Part shown: positions 36,169 through 41,182 of the stretch, piece by piece
Layout: each line of letters starts with the position of its first letter
Position numbering within the stretch: position 1 is the first letter of the stretch
Virus record (IMG/VR): IMGVR_UViG_3300032246_000804
Location: 1-61,555 of that record
Strand: one strand, 5' to 3'
DNA from: a virus
Length of the DNA: 61,555 bases
Notes under the pieces: model-generated
What the model saw: the letters and a program-made list of their open reading frames with translations, nothing else
What the model was told of the DNA's origin: nothing
Database searches by the model: none
Made by a program: the position numbers and the translations under genes

Positions 36169-36372
36169 ATGAAAAAACTTGAACAAAAACCAATCAAACT
36201 ACGTAACAAATTGAACCCGTTAGAGTTCTACTGGACCTTTTCGTCTTGGGGTATGGAACAAATTGACGGTGTTGATTTCTTACCTGTAACTAAATTCGAC
36301 CCGTCGGATAATAAAACCCATCAATTATATCGGATTCGTAAAGACTCCTTGGAGAAAGTGAAAAATGGCTGA
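36169..36372 (+). CDS. Small protein of unknown function
   Basis: A 67-residue basic protein. LRNKLNPLEFYWTFSSWG, then QIDGVDFLPVTKFD and HQLYRIRKDSLEKVK, is a pattern shared by small phage proteins whose role is unknown. The start at 36169 is preferred over an in-frame GTG/ATG upstream at 36148 because the latter would lie inside the promoter. It overlaps the next gene by eight bases. Confidence 0.6.
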   Translation: MKKLEQKPIKLRNKLNPLEFYWTFSSWGMEQIDGVDFLPVTKFDPSDNKTHQLYRIRKDSLEKVKNG

Positions 36373-36655
36373 TAAAAAATTATACATTGTTGAAACTATT
36401 TCTATGTTTCGTATGCGTTATGTTGTAGAAGCTTTAGAAGAAGAACATGCACAAGATGAAGTTGTTTGCGGAGTTGGAAATACTGATTTTCAGGAATTTT
36501 CACAACATCATGTTGATGAAGTGATTACAAGTAGCCGTGAAATTTCAAAAGAAGAATATATAAAAATGTTTGATAAAGACAATGATTATATGCAATCATG
36601 GTCAGAAGAACAAAAAATGTCTCTTATCAATAAAATTGATTACGACAAGGGATAA
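36365..36655 (+). CDS. Small acidic protein of unknown function (DpnD/PcfM-like pattern)
   Basis: A 96-residue protein. LYIVETISMFRMRYVVEALEEEHAQDEVV resembles the N-terminal strand-helix of DpnD/PcfM-like small domains, followed by an acidic helical C-terminus (EEYIKMFDKDNDYMQSWSEE). It overlaps the previous gene. A late promoter motif and the tRNA genes follow directly. Confidence 0.5.
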   Translation: MADKKLYIVETISMFRMRYVVEALEEEHAQDEVVCGVGNTDFQEFSQHHVDEVITSSREISKEEYIKMFDKDNDYMQSWSEEQKMSLINKIDYDKG

Positions 36656-36658
36656 ATA
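36651..36658 (+). promoter_or_regulatory. Late promoter -10 motif GATAAATA
   Basis: It overlaps the stop of the upstream gene and would start transcription a few bases before the first tRNA. Confidence 0.55.
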
Positions 36659-36663
36659 ATTCT

Positions 36664-36739
36664 CCTGGCGTTCGTTCAACGGATAGGACATGATTCTTCT
36701 AAAGTCATTATAGAGGTTCGATTCCTCTACGCCGGACCA
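36664..36739 (+). tRNA. tRNA-Arg (anticodon TCT)
   Basis: CCA is encoded. Anticodon loop CTTCTAA sits on stem TGATT/AGTCA, and the T arm is GAGG-TTCGATT-CCTC. The acceptor stem pairs fully only if the T at 36666 is bulged out, which is unusual; it is either a real bulge or an indel. Confidence 0.85.
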
Positions 36740-36744
36740 GATAA

Positions 36745-36819
36745 GCGACTGTAGCATAGCGGTAGTGCCGGGAACTCATAATTCCTACGGGGGAGGTTCG
36801 AATCCTCTCGGTCGCACCA
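36745..36819 (+). tRNA. tRNA with anticodon CAT (Met or Ile2)
   Basis: Acceptor GCGACTG/CGGTCGC, anticodon loop CTCATAA, encoded CCA. CAT could read AUG, or AUA if C34 is converted to lysidine. Confidence 0.9.
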
Positions 36820-36833
36820 TTAATATTAAAAAT

Positions 36834-37247
36834 ATGAGACAAAAATTTATTGATGCGTACATGGATGTTGCAAAAAGATTTGCCGCATTATCGTCCGCAA
36901 AGCGCCTACAAGTAGGTGCTATTATTGTGAAAGATGATAGAATCATTTCTATTGGTTATAATGGAATGCCTGCTGGATGGACAAATGAATGTGAAGATGA
37001 AGAAGGTGTGACTAAGCTTGAAGTGATTCATGCAGAAGCAAATGCTATTGCAAAATTGGCTAAGTCTTCCGAGTCTGGTGATGGTGCCACGATGTTCTTA
37101 ACGCACGCTCCTTGCATTCATTGTGCTAAACAGATATACACAGCAGGCATCAAACAAGTTTACTTTGGAATACCTTATCGTGATGAATCTGGAATTGCTT
37201 TTTTATTAAAATGTGGAGTAAATGTTTGGTCAGACCATAAGACTTAA
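36834..37247 (+). CDS. dCMP deaminase (cytidine/deoxycytidylate deaminase family)
   Basis: A 137-residue zinc deaminase. The catalytic HAEANAI lies near residue 70 and the zinc ligands PCIHC near 100, both in the ComEB/dCMP-deaminase order. The N-terminus (FIDAYMDVAKRFAALSSAKR) and VGAIIVKDDRIISIGYNGMPAG are typical. It makes dUMP for thymidylate synthesis. The start at 36834 lies 14 bases after the tRNA; a longer frame would begin within the tRNA and is rejected. Confidence 0.9.
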   Translation: MRQKFIDAYMDVAKRFAALSSAKRLQVGAIIVKDDRIISIGYNGMPAGWTNECEDEEGVTKLEVIHAEANAIAKLAKSSESGDGATMFLTHAPCIHCAKQIYTAGIKQVYFGIPYRDESGIAFLLKCGVNVWSDHKT

Positions 37248-37250
37248 ATA
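37243..37250 (+). promoter_or_regulatory. Late promoter -10-like motif CTTAAATA
   Basis: It overlaps the deaminase stop and lies 22 bases before the next start. It has the TAAATA core. Confidence 0.45.
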
Positions 37251-37272
37251 AATACAAATAAAAGGGCCCGTT

Positions 37273-37779
37273 ATGTTTTTAAAAATTATTGGTTGTCCTG
37301 ATCCAGAATTTAAGCCGTTTTTGACTCGGTCTGCACACTATTTTGCTGAAAAATTATTCAGTAAACAATTATCACCACACATATTTGTCGTTGTTAAGTT
37401 TGATAAAAAGATGATAGACCATGGTAGTTGTGAAGTTACTGGCGATAATATAAAAAATAAACCTAGAGAGTTTTTAATTCACATAAAAGAAGGCCTTGGT
37501 GCTCCTTCAACATTTAGAACCATGGCTCATGAATTGGTTCATGTGAAACAATTTGCTTATGGTCATACTAATGATACTTTGACTGTCTGGCATAAGAAAG
37601 AAATAGATTCAGAAAATTTAGATTATTGGTTTCATCCTTGGGAAATTGAAGCTTATGGGTTAGAAACCTGTTTGGTTTCAAAGTTTGCAATTAAAGAAAA
37701 GTTGTGGGAAGTTTTTGAAGAATTTAAAAATCCAGATGATCCTGAAAAATATCAAGAAATAAAATGGAAAATTTCATAA
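37273..37779 (+). CDS. Putative zinc metallopeptidase (HExxH)
   Basis: A 168-residue protein. The zinc site HELVHVKQF lies near residue 87, and the third ligand is probably Glu in HPWEIEAYG near 121-130. FLIHIKEGLG precedes it, as in SprT/ImmA-like small peptidases. The region between tRNAs and its likely late promoter suggests late expression. Substrate unknown; it could act in lysis or head maturation, but nothing in the sequence decides this. Confidence 0.65.
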   Translation: MFLKIIGCPDPEFKPFLTRSAHYFAEKLFSKQLSPHIFVVVKFDKKMIDHGSCEVTGDNIKNKPREFLIHIKEGLGAPSTFRTMAHELVHVKQFAYGHTNDTLTVWHKKEIDSENLDYWFHPWEIEAYGLETCLVSKFAIKEKLWEVFEEFKNPDDPEKYQEIKWKIS

Positions 37780-37782
37780 TCC

Positions 37783-37790
37783 ACTAAATA
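37783..37790 (+). promoter_or_regulatory. Late promoter -10-like motif ACTAAATA
   Basis: It lies just after the peptidase stop and 43 bases before the small GTG-initiated frame at 37833. Confidence 0.45.
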
Positions 37791-37832
37791 AGTTGTATAT
37801 ATAATTTTATAGATTAAATTTTCGGAGTTATA

Positions 37833-37940
37833 GTGTCCCAGTTCCTCAAATCCTTATCGTCAACATGTGAGTATCGCACACCCTTTATTGGTAGCGATAA
37901 TCAACCATGGGCGCATGTAGGAGGTTGTGGAGTACGGTAA
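37833..37940 (+). CDS. Possible 35-residue microprotein
   Basis: GTG start with TCGGAG seven bases upstream. The product begins MSQFLKSLSS and ends WAHVGGCGVR; it contains two Cys, a Trp and several Gly. A strong terminator ends the unit 29 bases later and a late motif lies upstream, so a short transcript carrying only this frame is expected. It may be a real small protein, or the region may act as RNA. Confidence 0.45.
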   Translation: MSQFLKSLSSTCEYRTPFIGSDNQPWAHVGGCGVR

Positions 37941-37968
37941 CAGACTAGAAAACTAAACCAGATTCCAC

Positions 37969-38000
37969 AAACCTCACAACGAAAGTTCTGAGGTTTTTTT
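37969..38000 (+). terminator. Strong intrinsic terminator
   Basis: AAACCTCA (37969-37976) pairs with TGAGGTTT (37989-37996); inside it AAC/GTT closes a GAAA tetraloop. A T run ends at 38000. It isolates the tRNA operon from upstream genes. Confidence 0.9.
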
Positions 38001-38023
38001 GTTGTTCCTATACAACAAATGTA

Positions 38024-38052
38024 TTGACAGAGGCATCGACTTCTGTTATACT
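38024..38052 (+). promoter_or_regulatory. Sigma70-type promoter of the main tRNA block
   Basis: TTGACA (38024-38029) and TATACT (38047-38052) with 17-base spacing, right after the terminator. Confidence 0.85.
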
Positions 38053-38060
38053 CGGTTTTC

Positions 38061-38091
38061 GGTTGAGAAATCAACCAAATGTTCTTTAACA
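38061..38091 (+). promoter_or_regulatory. rrn-like boxB-boxA antitermination leader (copy 1)
   Basis: A perfect hairpin GGTTGA-GAAA-TCAACC (38061-38076, GNRA tetraloop) is followed after three bases by TGTTCTTTAACA (38080-38091). E. coli rrn boxA is TGCTCTTTAACA, so 11 of 12 bases agree. BoxA binds NusB-NusE and lets RNA polymerase read through structured stable-RNA operons. Confidence 0.75.
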
Positions 38092-38106
38092 AGTTAAGTG
38101 TAATTT

Positions 38107-38180
38107 ACGGGTGTTGTGTAATGGTAGCACATCAGACTTTGACTCTGAGAGCAGAGGTTCGATACCTTTCACCCGTTCCA
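38107..38180 (+). tRNA. tRNA-Gln (anticodon TTG)
   Basis: Acceptor ACGGGTG/CACCCGT, loop CTTTGAC on stem TCAGA/TCTGA, encoded CCA. Confidence 0.93.
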
Positions 38181-38258
38181 TATAAAAACACATTGTCCTA
38201 GGCTGTGACCTAGTCCATCAGAAGTCCTTAGAGACAGAAACAATGTGTTTCTATATGG
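38178..38258 (+). ncRNA. Inter-tRNA structured module 1
   Basis: CCATATAAAAACACATTGT (38178-38196) pairs with 38240-38258 with a single A-C mismatch in 19 positions. The stem starts in the CCA end of tRNA-Gln. The 43-nt interior contains CTAGG/CCTAG (38198-38202/38209-38213). It lacks T-loop and anticodon features, so it is not a tRNA. Confidence 0.7.
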
Positions 38259-38265
38259 TATTTTT

Positions 38266-38353
38266 GGAAGAGTGGGTGAGTGGTTTAAACCAGCAGTCTT
38301 GAAAACTGCCGACTGTAAAAGGTCCCTGAGTTCGAATCTCAGTTCTTCCACCA
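38266..38353 (+). tRNA. tRNA-Ser (anticodon TGA)
   Basis: Type II tRNA with a long variable arm. Loop CTTGAAA on GCAGT/ACTGC, T loop TTCGAAT, encoded CCA. Confidence 0.95.
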
Positions 38354-38359
38354 AACATT

Positions 38360-38446
38360 GGAGAGTGGGCTGGATGGTAAGGCACCGGATTGCTAATCCG
38401 ACGCTGCGAAAGTGGCGAGTGGGTTCGACTCCCACACTCTCCGCCA
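38360..38446 (+). tRNA. tRNA-Ser (anticodon GCT)
   Basis: Type II tRNA; loop TTGCTAA, variable arm CGCTGCGAAAGTGGCG, acceptor GGAGAGT/ACTCTCC, encoded CCA. Confidence 0.94.
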
Positions 38447-38451
38447 AATAT

Positions 38452-38527
38452 GTACGTGTGACCCGAACGGTGAGGGAGGTGATTGCAAACCACCAGTATG
38501 CAGGTTCGAGCCCTGTCACGTACTCCA
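38452..38527 (+). tRNA. tRNA-Cys (anticodon GCA)
   Basis: Acceptor GTACGTG/CACGTAC, discriminator T, loop TTGCAAA, encoded CCA. The last anticodon-stem pair is an A-C mismatch. Confidence 0.92.
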
Positions 38528-38581
38528 TTCTCTATTTGCGAATGGCGAATGTTGTTTTTTGCAACACTATGAAAATAGTTG

Positions 38582-38609
38582 TTGACAAATTGTATGGTTG
38601 TGATATACT
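38582..38609 (+). promoter_or_regulatory. Second sigma70-type promoter in the tRNA block
   Basis: TTGACA (38582-38587) and TATACT (38604-38609) with 16-base spacing, 56 bases before tRNA-Glu. Confidence 0.8.
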
Positions 38610-38619
38610 CCATGCATAC

Positions 38620-38646
38620 GTTGAGAAATCAACATGTTCTTTAACA
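38620..38646 (+). promoter_or_regulatory. rrn-like boxB-boxA antitermination leader (copy 2)
   Basis: GTTGA-GAAA-TCAAC (38620-38633), one base, then TGTTCTTTAACA (38635-38646). The 17 bases at 38645-38661 are identical to those at 38090-38106 in copy 1. Confidence 0.75.
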
Positions 38647-38664
38647 AGTTAAGTGTAATTTTGT

Positions 38665-38739
38665 GCTCCTGTCGTCTACTGGCTAGGACGCTGCCCTTTC
38701 AAGGCGGAAAAGACGGATCGAAACCGTTCAGGAGTACCA
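38665..38739 (+). tRNA. tRNA-Glu (anticodon TTC)
   Basis: Acceptor GCTCCTG/CAGGAGT, loop CTTTCAA on CTGCC/GGCGG, encoded CCA. Confidence 0.93.
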
Positions 38740-38848
38740 TATTAAAGCATACTACAGGTTGGGTTAGATTCGCGGTCTAACTATTTGGGTGTCATAGACT
38801 AGGTAATTACTAGTACCGGCACTAAGATACGCAGTGTGTTTTAATATG
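38738..38848 (+). ncRNA. Inter-tRNA structured module 2
   Basis: CATATTAAAGCATACT (38738-38753) pairs with AGTGTGTTTTAATATG (38833-38848) over 16 positions with two G-U pairs. The stem begins in the CCA end of tRNA-Glu. Inside are GTTAGA/TCTAAC around TTCGCGG and ACTAG/CTAGT around GTAATTA, giving a multibranched fold of ~111 nt. Confidence 0.7.
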
Positions 38849-38855
38849 GTAATAT

Positions 38856-38929
38856 GGGGGTATAACTTAGTGGTAAAGTAGTAGGCTTTTAACCTATTAA
38901 CCAGAGTTCAATTCTCTGTGCCCCTACCA
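38856..38929 (+). tRNA. tRNA-Lys (anticodon TTT)
   Basis: Acceptor GGGGGTA/TGCCCCT, loop CTTTTAA on TAGG/CCTA, T arm CAGAG-TTCAATT-CTCTG, encoded CCA. Confidence 0.94.
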
Positions 38930-38938
38930 AAGATTTTT

Positions 38939-39015
38939 GCCTTGGTGACGGAATTGGTATACGTACTGGTCTTAGAAACCAGGTTTTGCGAGTTCGAGTC
39001 TCGCCTAAGGCACCA
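38939..39015 (+). tRNA. tRNA-Leu (anticodon TAG) lacking the long variable arm
   Basis: Acceptor GCCTTGG/CTAAGGC, loop CTTAGAA on CTGGT/ACCAG, encoded CCA. The variable region is only GTTTT, although bacterial tRNA-Leu is normally type II. The D arm still looks Leu-like. Confidence 0.9.
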
Positions 39016-39216
39016 AATTCTCGTTACTACTTTCGTTAAAGTAGCGTTTGATTAGCGAGAGAGATCCGGTGGCAGAAAACCGTTAGCGAGTGTAACCCAC
39101 TCAGACTCTGATAGGCAGTTATCTTTCTGCACACAGGTACCAGATAAAAAAGATGGACAGAGTAACCGCTCAATTAAGGGCTGGCGTGGAAAACCAGTAG
39201 CTTATCCTAATTTGGT
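39012..39216 (+). ncRNA. Inter-tRNA structured module 3
   Basis: ACCAAATT (39012-39019), including the CCA of tRNA-Leu, pairs with AATTTGGT (39209-39216), which runs into the next tRNA. Inside, CTCGTTA/TAGCGAG (39020-39026/39053-39059) closes CTACTTT-CGTT-AAAGTAG (39027-39044). GAGTG/CACTC and GCTGG/CCAG-type stems follow. No ORF or complete tRNA was found in these ~190 bases. Confidence 0.55.
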
Positions 39217-39289
39217 CTTAAAGTGTTCATGGACGCACGACGGCTTGTCACGCCGTAAGAGTGGGGATCGTTACCCCCTAAGACCGCCA
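39214..39289 (+). tRNA. tRNA-Asp (anticodon GTC)
   Basis: Acceptor GGTCTTA/TAAGACC, discriminator G, loop TTGTCAC on ACGGC/GCCGT, encoded CCA. Confidence 0.94.
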
Positions 39290-39295
39290 ATTTAT

Positions 39296-39330
39296 GGAGA
39301 AGCGGATGCTACGGCATCTGTTATCCACCA
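39296..39330 (+). other. CCA-ended minihelix between tRNA-Asp and tRNA-Ile
   Basis: GGATGC-TACG-GCATCT closes a hairpin inside GGA...TCC, and the segment ends in ACCA like a tRNA. It has the size of an acceptor-T-arm minihelix but lacks tRNA arms; it may be a tRNA remnant or a small stable RNA. Confidence 0.45.
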
Positions 39331-39336
39331 AGTTTT

Positions 39337-39411
39337 GCTGATGTAGCTCAGAGGAAGAGCATTCGCTTGATAAGCGAAAGGCCGACATTTCGAAATTGTC
39401 CATCAGTACCA
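39337..39411 (+). tRNA. tRNA-Ile (anticodon GAT)
   Basis: Acceptor GCTGATG/CATCAGT, loop TTGATAA on TTCGC/GCGAA, encoded CCA. Confidence 0.94.
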
Positions 39412-39418
39412 AGTTTTA

Positions 39419-39502
39419 GGAGTGGATGCTCTAATGGTAGGGCAGCAGGCTGTAACCCTGTGGCCGCAAGGCAAGTAGGTTCGATCCCTACCCACTCCAC
39501 CA
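39419..39502 (+). tRNA. tRNA-Tyr (anticodon GTA)
   Basis: Type II tRNA; acceptor GGAGTGG/CCACTCC, loop CTGTAAC on CAGG/CCTG, encoded CCA. Confidence 0.95.
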
Positions 39503-39509
39503 AGTTTTA

Positions 39510-39583
39510 GCCCTATTAGTATAATGGTATTACACCTGTTTTGTAATCAGGTTACGGCAGTTCGATTCTGTCATGGGGCACCA
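39510..39583 (+). tRNA. tRNA-Thr (anticodon TGT)
   Basis: Acceptor GCCCTAT/ATGGGGC, loop TTTGTAA, encoded CCA. The innermost anticodon-stem pair is T-T. Confidence 0.92.
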
Positions 39584-39592
39584 AGTTTTTAT

Positions 39593-39659
39593 GCGGTAAG
39601 GTATTAACTGTCTGAGGGTCCACCTTAGAAGTGTTGTGAAAATCAATATTACCGCTCCA
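39593..39659 (+). other. tRNA-like sequence without D arm (Gly-like TCC)
   Basis: A perfect seven-pair acceptor GCGGTAA/TTACCGC with T discriminator and CCA. CTGAG/CTTAG holds a seven-base loop GGTCCAC (anticodon position TCC, but base 33 is G). The T-arm position pairs TGTTG/CAATA with loop TGAAAAT instead of TTCGANN. Only 12 bases replace the D arm. Probably a degenerate or special tRNA. Confidence 0.5.
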
Positions 39660-39666
39660 GTTTTAT

Positions 39667-39744
39667 CCGTGTGTAGCGCAGTCTGGTTAGCGCATCTGCT
39701 TTGGGAGCAGAGGGTCGGGAGTTCGAATCTCTCCACACGGACCA
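39667..39744 (+). tRNA. tRNA-Pro (anticodon TGG)
   Basis: Acceptor CCGTGTG/CACACGG, loop TTTGGGA on TCTGC/GCAGA, encoded CCA. Confidence 0.95.
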
Positions 39745-39759
39745 AGTTTTTTTGAATAT

Positions 39760-39835
39760 TCCGGTGAAGCAAACTAGGTGTGGGCAGAGGACTGTTAATC
39801 CTTGAAGCCAGGTTCGAATCCTGGGACCGGAGCCA
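39760..39835 (+). tRNA. tRNA-Asn (anticodon GTT)
   Basis: Acceptor TCCGGTG/GACCGGA with a G-G mismatch at the inner pair, loop CTGTTAA on AGGA/TCCT, encoded CCA. Confidence 0.9.
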
Positions 39836-39840
39836 ATTAT

Positions 39841-39915
39841 GGGCTGTTAGTGATAGTGGTAGCACAGGGGCTTTGCAAGCCTTAGGCGGGAGTTCGATTC
39901 TCCCACGGTCCACCA
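39841..39915 (+). tRNA. tRNA-Ala (anticodon TGC)
   Basis: Acceptor GGGCTGT/ACGGTCC including a G-U at position 3-70, the classic alanine identity element; loop TTTGCAA; encoded CCA. Confidence 0.95.
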
Positions 39916-39922
39916 TTTTTTA

Positions 39923-39997
39923 GGTGATATGACGTAGATGGATGCGTAGCGGTTTCATAAGCCGATGAGGAAGGCTCGGTACCTTCTATCACCACCA
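39923..39997 (+). tRNA. tRNA with anticodon CAT (second; Met or Ile2)
   Basis: Acceptor GGTGATA/TATCACC, loop TTCATAA on CGGT/GCCG, T arm GAAGG-CTCGGTA-CCTTC, encoded CCA. Confidence 0.88.
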
Positions 39998-39999
39998 GT

Positions 40000-40159
40000 T
40001 TTGTAGTAGGAGCAGTGCCTAGTGGGAAGGGCAATCAGAGGCCTTTAAAAACAAAGTAGTAAAAGTCTTTATATCAAAAAGATGAGTATCGAAAAGCCTT
40101 TATGATACACGGAGTAGCGGGAGGGGGTGATGCCCTGATGTGTCTACACCGGCTACAAA
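40000..40159 (+). ncRNA. Inter-tRNA structured module 4
   Basis: TTTGTAG (40000-40006) pairs with CTACAAA (40153-40159). Inside are TGCC/GGCA and GTATC/GATAC helices and a GC-rich 3' part. No tRNA or convincing ORF is present in this ~160-base stretch. Confidence 0.5.
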
Positions 40160-40166
40160 TTTATTT

Positions 40167-40244
40167 GCGCCTTTAGTTCAACTGGATAGAACACCGGGCT
40201 ACGAACCCGTGAGGTTGGGAGTTCAAATCTCTCAGGGCGCACCA
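40167..40244 (+). tRNA. tRNA-Arg (anticodon ACG)
   Basis: Acceptor GCGCCTT/AGGGCGC, loop CTACGAA on CGGG/CCCG, encoded CCA. A34 is normally edited to inosine by host TadA. Confidence 0.94.
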
Positions 40245-40260
40245 TTTTTAGGAGTTAAAT

Positions 40261-40434
40261 ATGAATGAAGCAGGTAAAGGATCTTCACCTAGACCAAAAA
40301 ATGTTTCTGATGAAGAATATGCAAATCGTTGGGATGCAATCTTTCAAAGAGACAAACGTGTAGAAGAAGACCAACAAAATGAAGATGAAGAATTTGATCG
40401 TATTAGTTTAAATTCAAAAAAATTAAGTCAGTAA
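40261..40434 (+). CDS. Small conserved phage protein (GKGSSPRP motif)
   Basis: A 57-residue protein between two tRNAs, with AGGAG nine bases before ATG. The start MNEAGKGSSPRP followed by EYANRWDAIF is a pattern seen in many phage small proteins (GKGSxPRP...xNWDxIF). The C-terminal half is acidic. Function unknown. Confidence 0.75.
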   Translation: MNEAGKGSSPRPKNVSDEEYANRWDAIFQRDKRVEEDQQNEDEEFDRISLNSKKLSQ

Positions 40435-40435
40435 T

Positions 40436-40509
40436 GTCTCTCTGGTGTAATGGCAGCACTACGGTCTCCAAAATCGTAAGTGAGGGTTCGAGTCCTTCGG
40501 GGGATGCCA
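40436..40509 (+). tRNA. tRNA-Trp (anticodon CCA)
   Basis: Acceptor GTCTCTC/GGGGGAT (three G-U pairs), discriminator G, loop CTCCAAA on ACGGT/ATCGT, encoded CCA. Confidence 0.92.
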
Positions 40510-40525
40510 ATAAAAGAAAGTTAAT

Positions 40526-41017
40526 ATGAAAAAATTTAATTTGGATGAAGTAAAATCATTTATTACGAAACAAGGACCTGATACTAAAGTTTATCTTGGT
40601 GCAGACTCCGAACGTATGCGTATTGATGGTGTATGGTATGCAGATTACGCTTTAGCAGTTGTTGTTCATATTGATGGCCGTCATGGTTGTAAGATTTTTG
40701 GTTTTGTTGACCGTGAATTGGATTATGACCACAAGAAAAGCAAACCTGCAATGCGTCTGATGACAGAAGTTTATAAAGTTTCTGCTTTGTTCCAAGAAAT
40801 GCAAGATGTATTAGAAGACCGTCATGTTGAAGTTCATTTGGACCTAAACAAATCTGACGAACACGGTTCTTCTTGTGTCGTTCAACAAGCAATTGGTTAT
40901 ATCAAAGGTACATGTAACATGACACCAATGGTTAAACCAGATGCTCCTGCTGCTTCTTTCTGTGCAGACCGTTTAAAACGGATTCTAGCAGAACAAGAAT
41001 TAGCAGAAGCTCAGTAA
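40526..41017 (+). CDS. RNase H-like YkuK/DUF458-type protein
   Basis: A 163-residue protein between tRNA-Trp and tRNA-Gly. VYLGADSERM near residue 23, KIFGFVDRELDYDHKKSKPAMR near 55, VEVHLDLNKSDEHGS near 100 and GYIKGTCNMTPMVKPDAPAAS near 122, then CADR, give the conserved Asp residues of the RNase H fold. In bacteria this family is uncharacterised but predicted to cleave RNA. Its placement within the tRNA array invites a role in tRNA processing or turnover, which is inference. Confidence 0.75.
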   Translation: MKKFNLDEVKSFITKQGPDTKVYLGADSERMRIDGVWYADYALAVVVHIDGRHGCKIFGFVDRELDYDHKKSKPAMRLMTEVYKVSALFQEMQDVLEDRHVEVHLDLNKSDEHGSSCVVQQAIGYIKGTCNMTPMVKPDAPAASFCADRLKRILAEQELAEAQ

Positions 41018-41023
41018 GTATAA

Positions 41024-41097
41024 GCGGGTATGATGTAAAGGTAGCCTGTGACCTTGCCAAGGTTAGTGTGAGAGTTCGATTCTCTCTACCCGCTCCA
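41024..41097 (+). tRNA. tRNA-Gly (anticodon GCC)
   Basis: Acceptor GCGGGTA/TACCCGC, discriminator T, loop TTGCCAA, encoded CCA. Confidence 0.94.
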
Positions 41098-41105
41098 GTT
41101 TTTAT

Positions 41106-41180
41106 GTGGTTGTTAGTTTAGTGGCAAAACCGCGGGTTGTGATTCCGCTATCACGGGTTCGATTCCCGTACATCCACCCA
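41106..41180 (+). tRNA. tRNA-His (anticodon GTG)
   Basis: G at 41106 serves as the histidine-specific G-1 opposite C73. Loop TTGTGAT on GCGGG/TCCGC; encoded CCA. The fourth acceptor pair is T-T. Confidence 0.92.
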
Positions 41181-41182
41181 AT

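Noticed and set aside
36765-36833. Upstream extension of the dCMP deaminase frame
   Set aside because: It lies within tRNA-CAT; family similarity starts at the ATG at 36834.
38169-39916. Open frames on both strands through the tRNA array
   Set aside because: They run across well-folded tRNA genes and repeat tRNA-derived peptides; tRNA structure explains the sequence.
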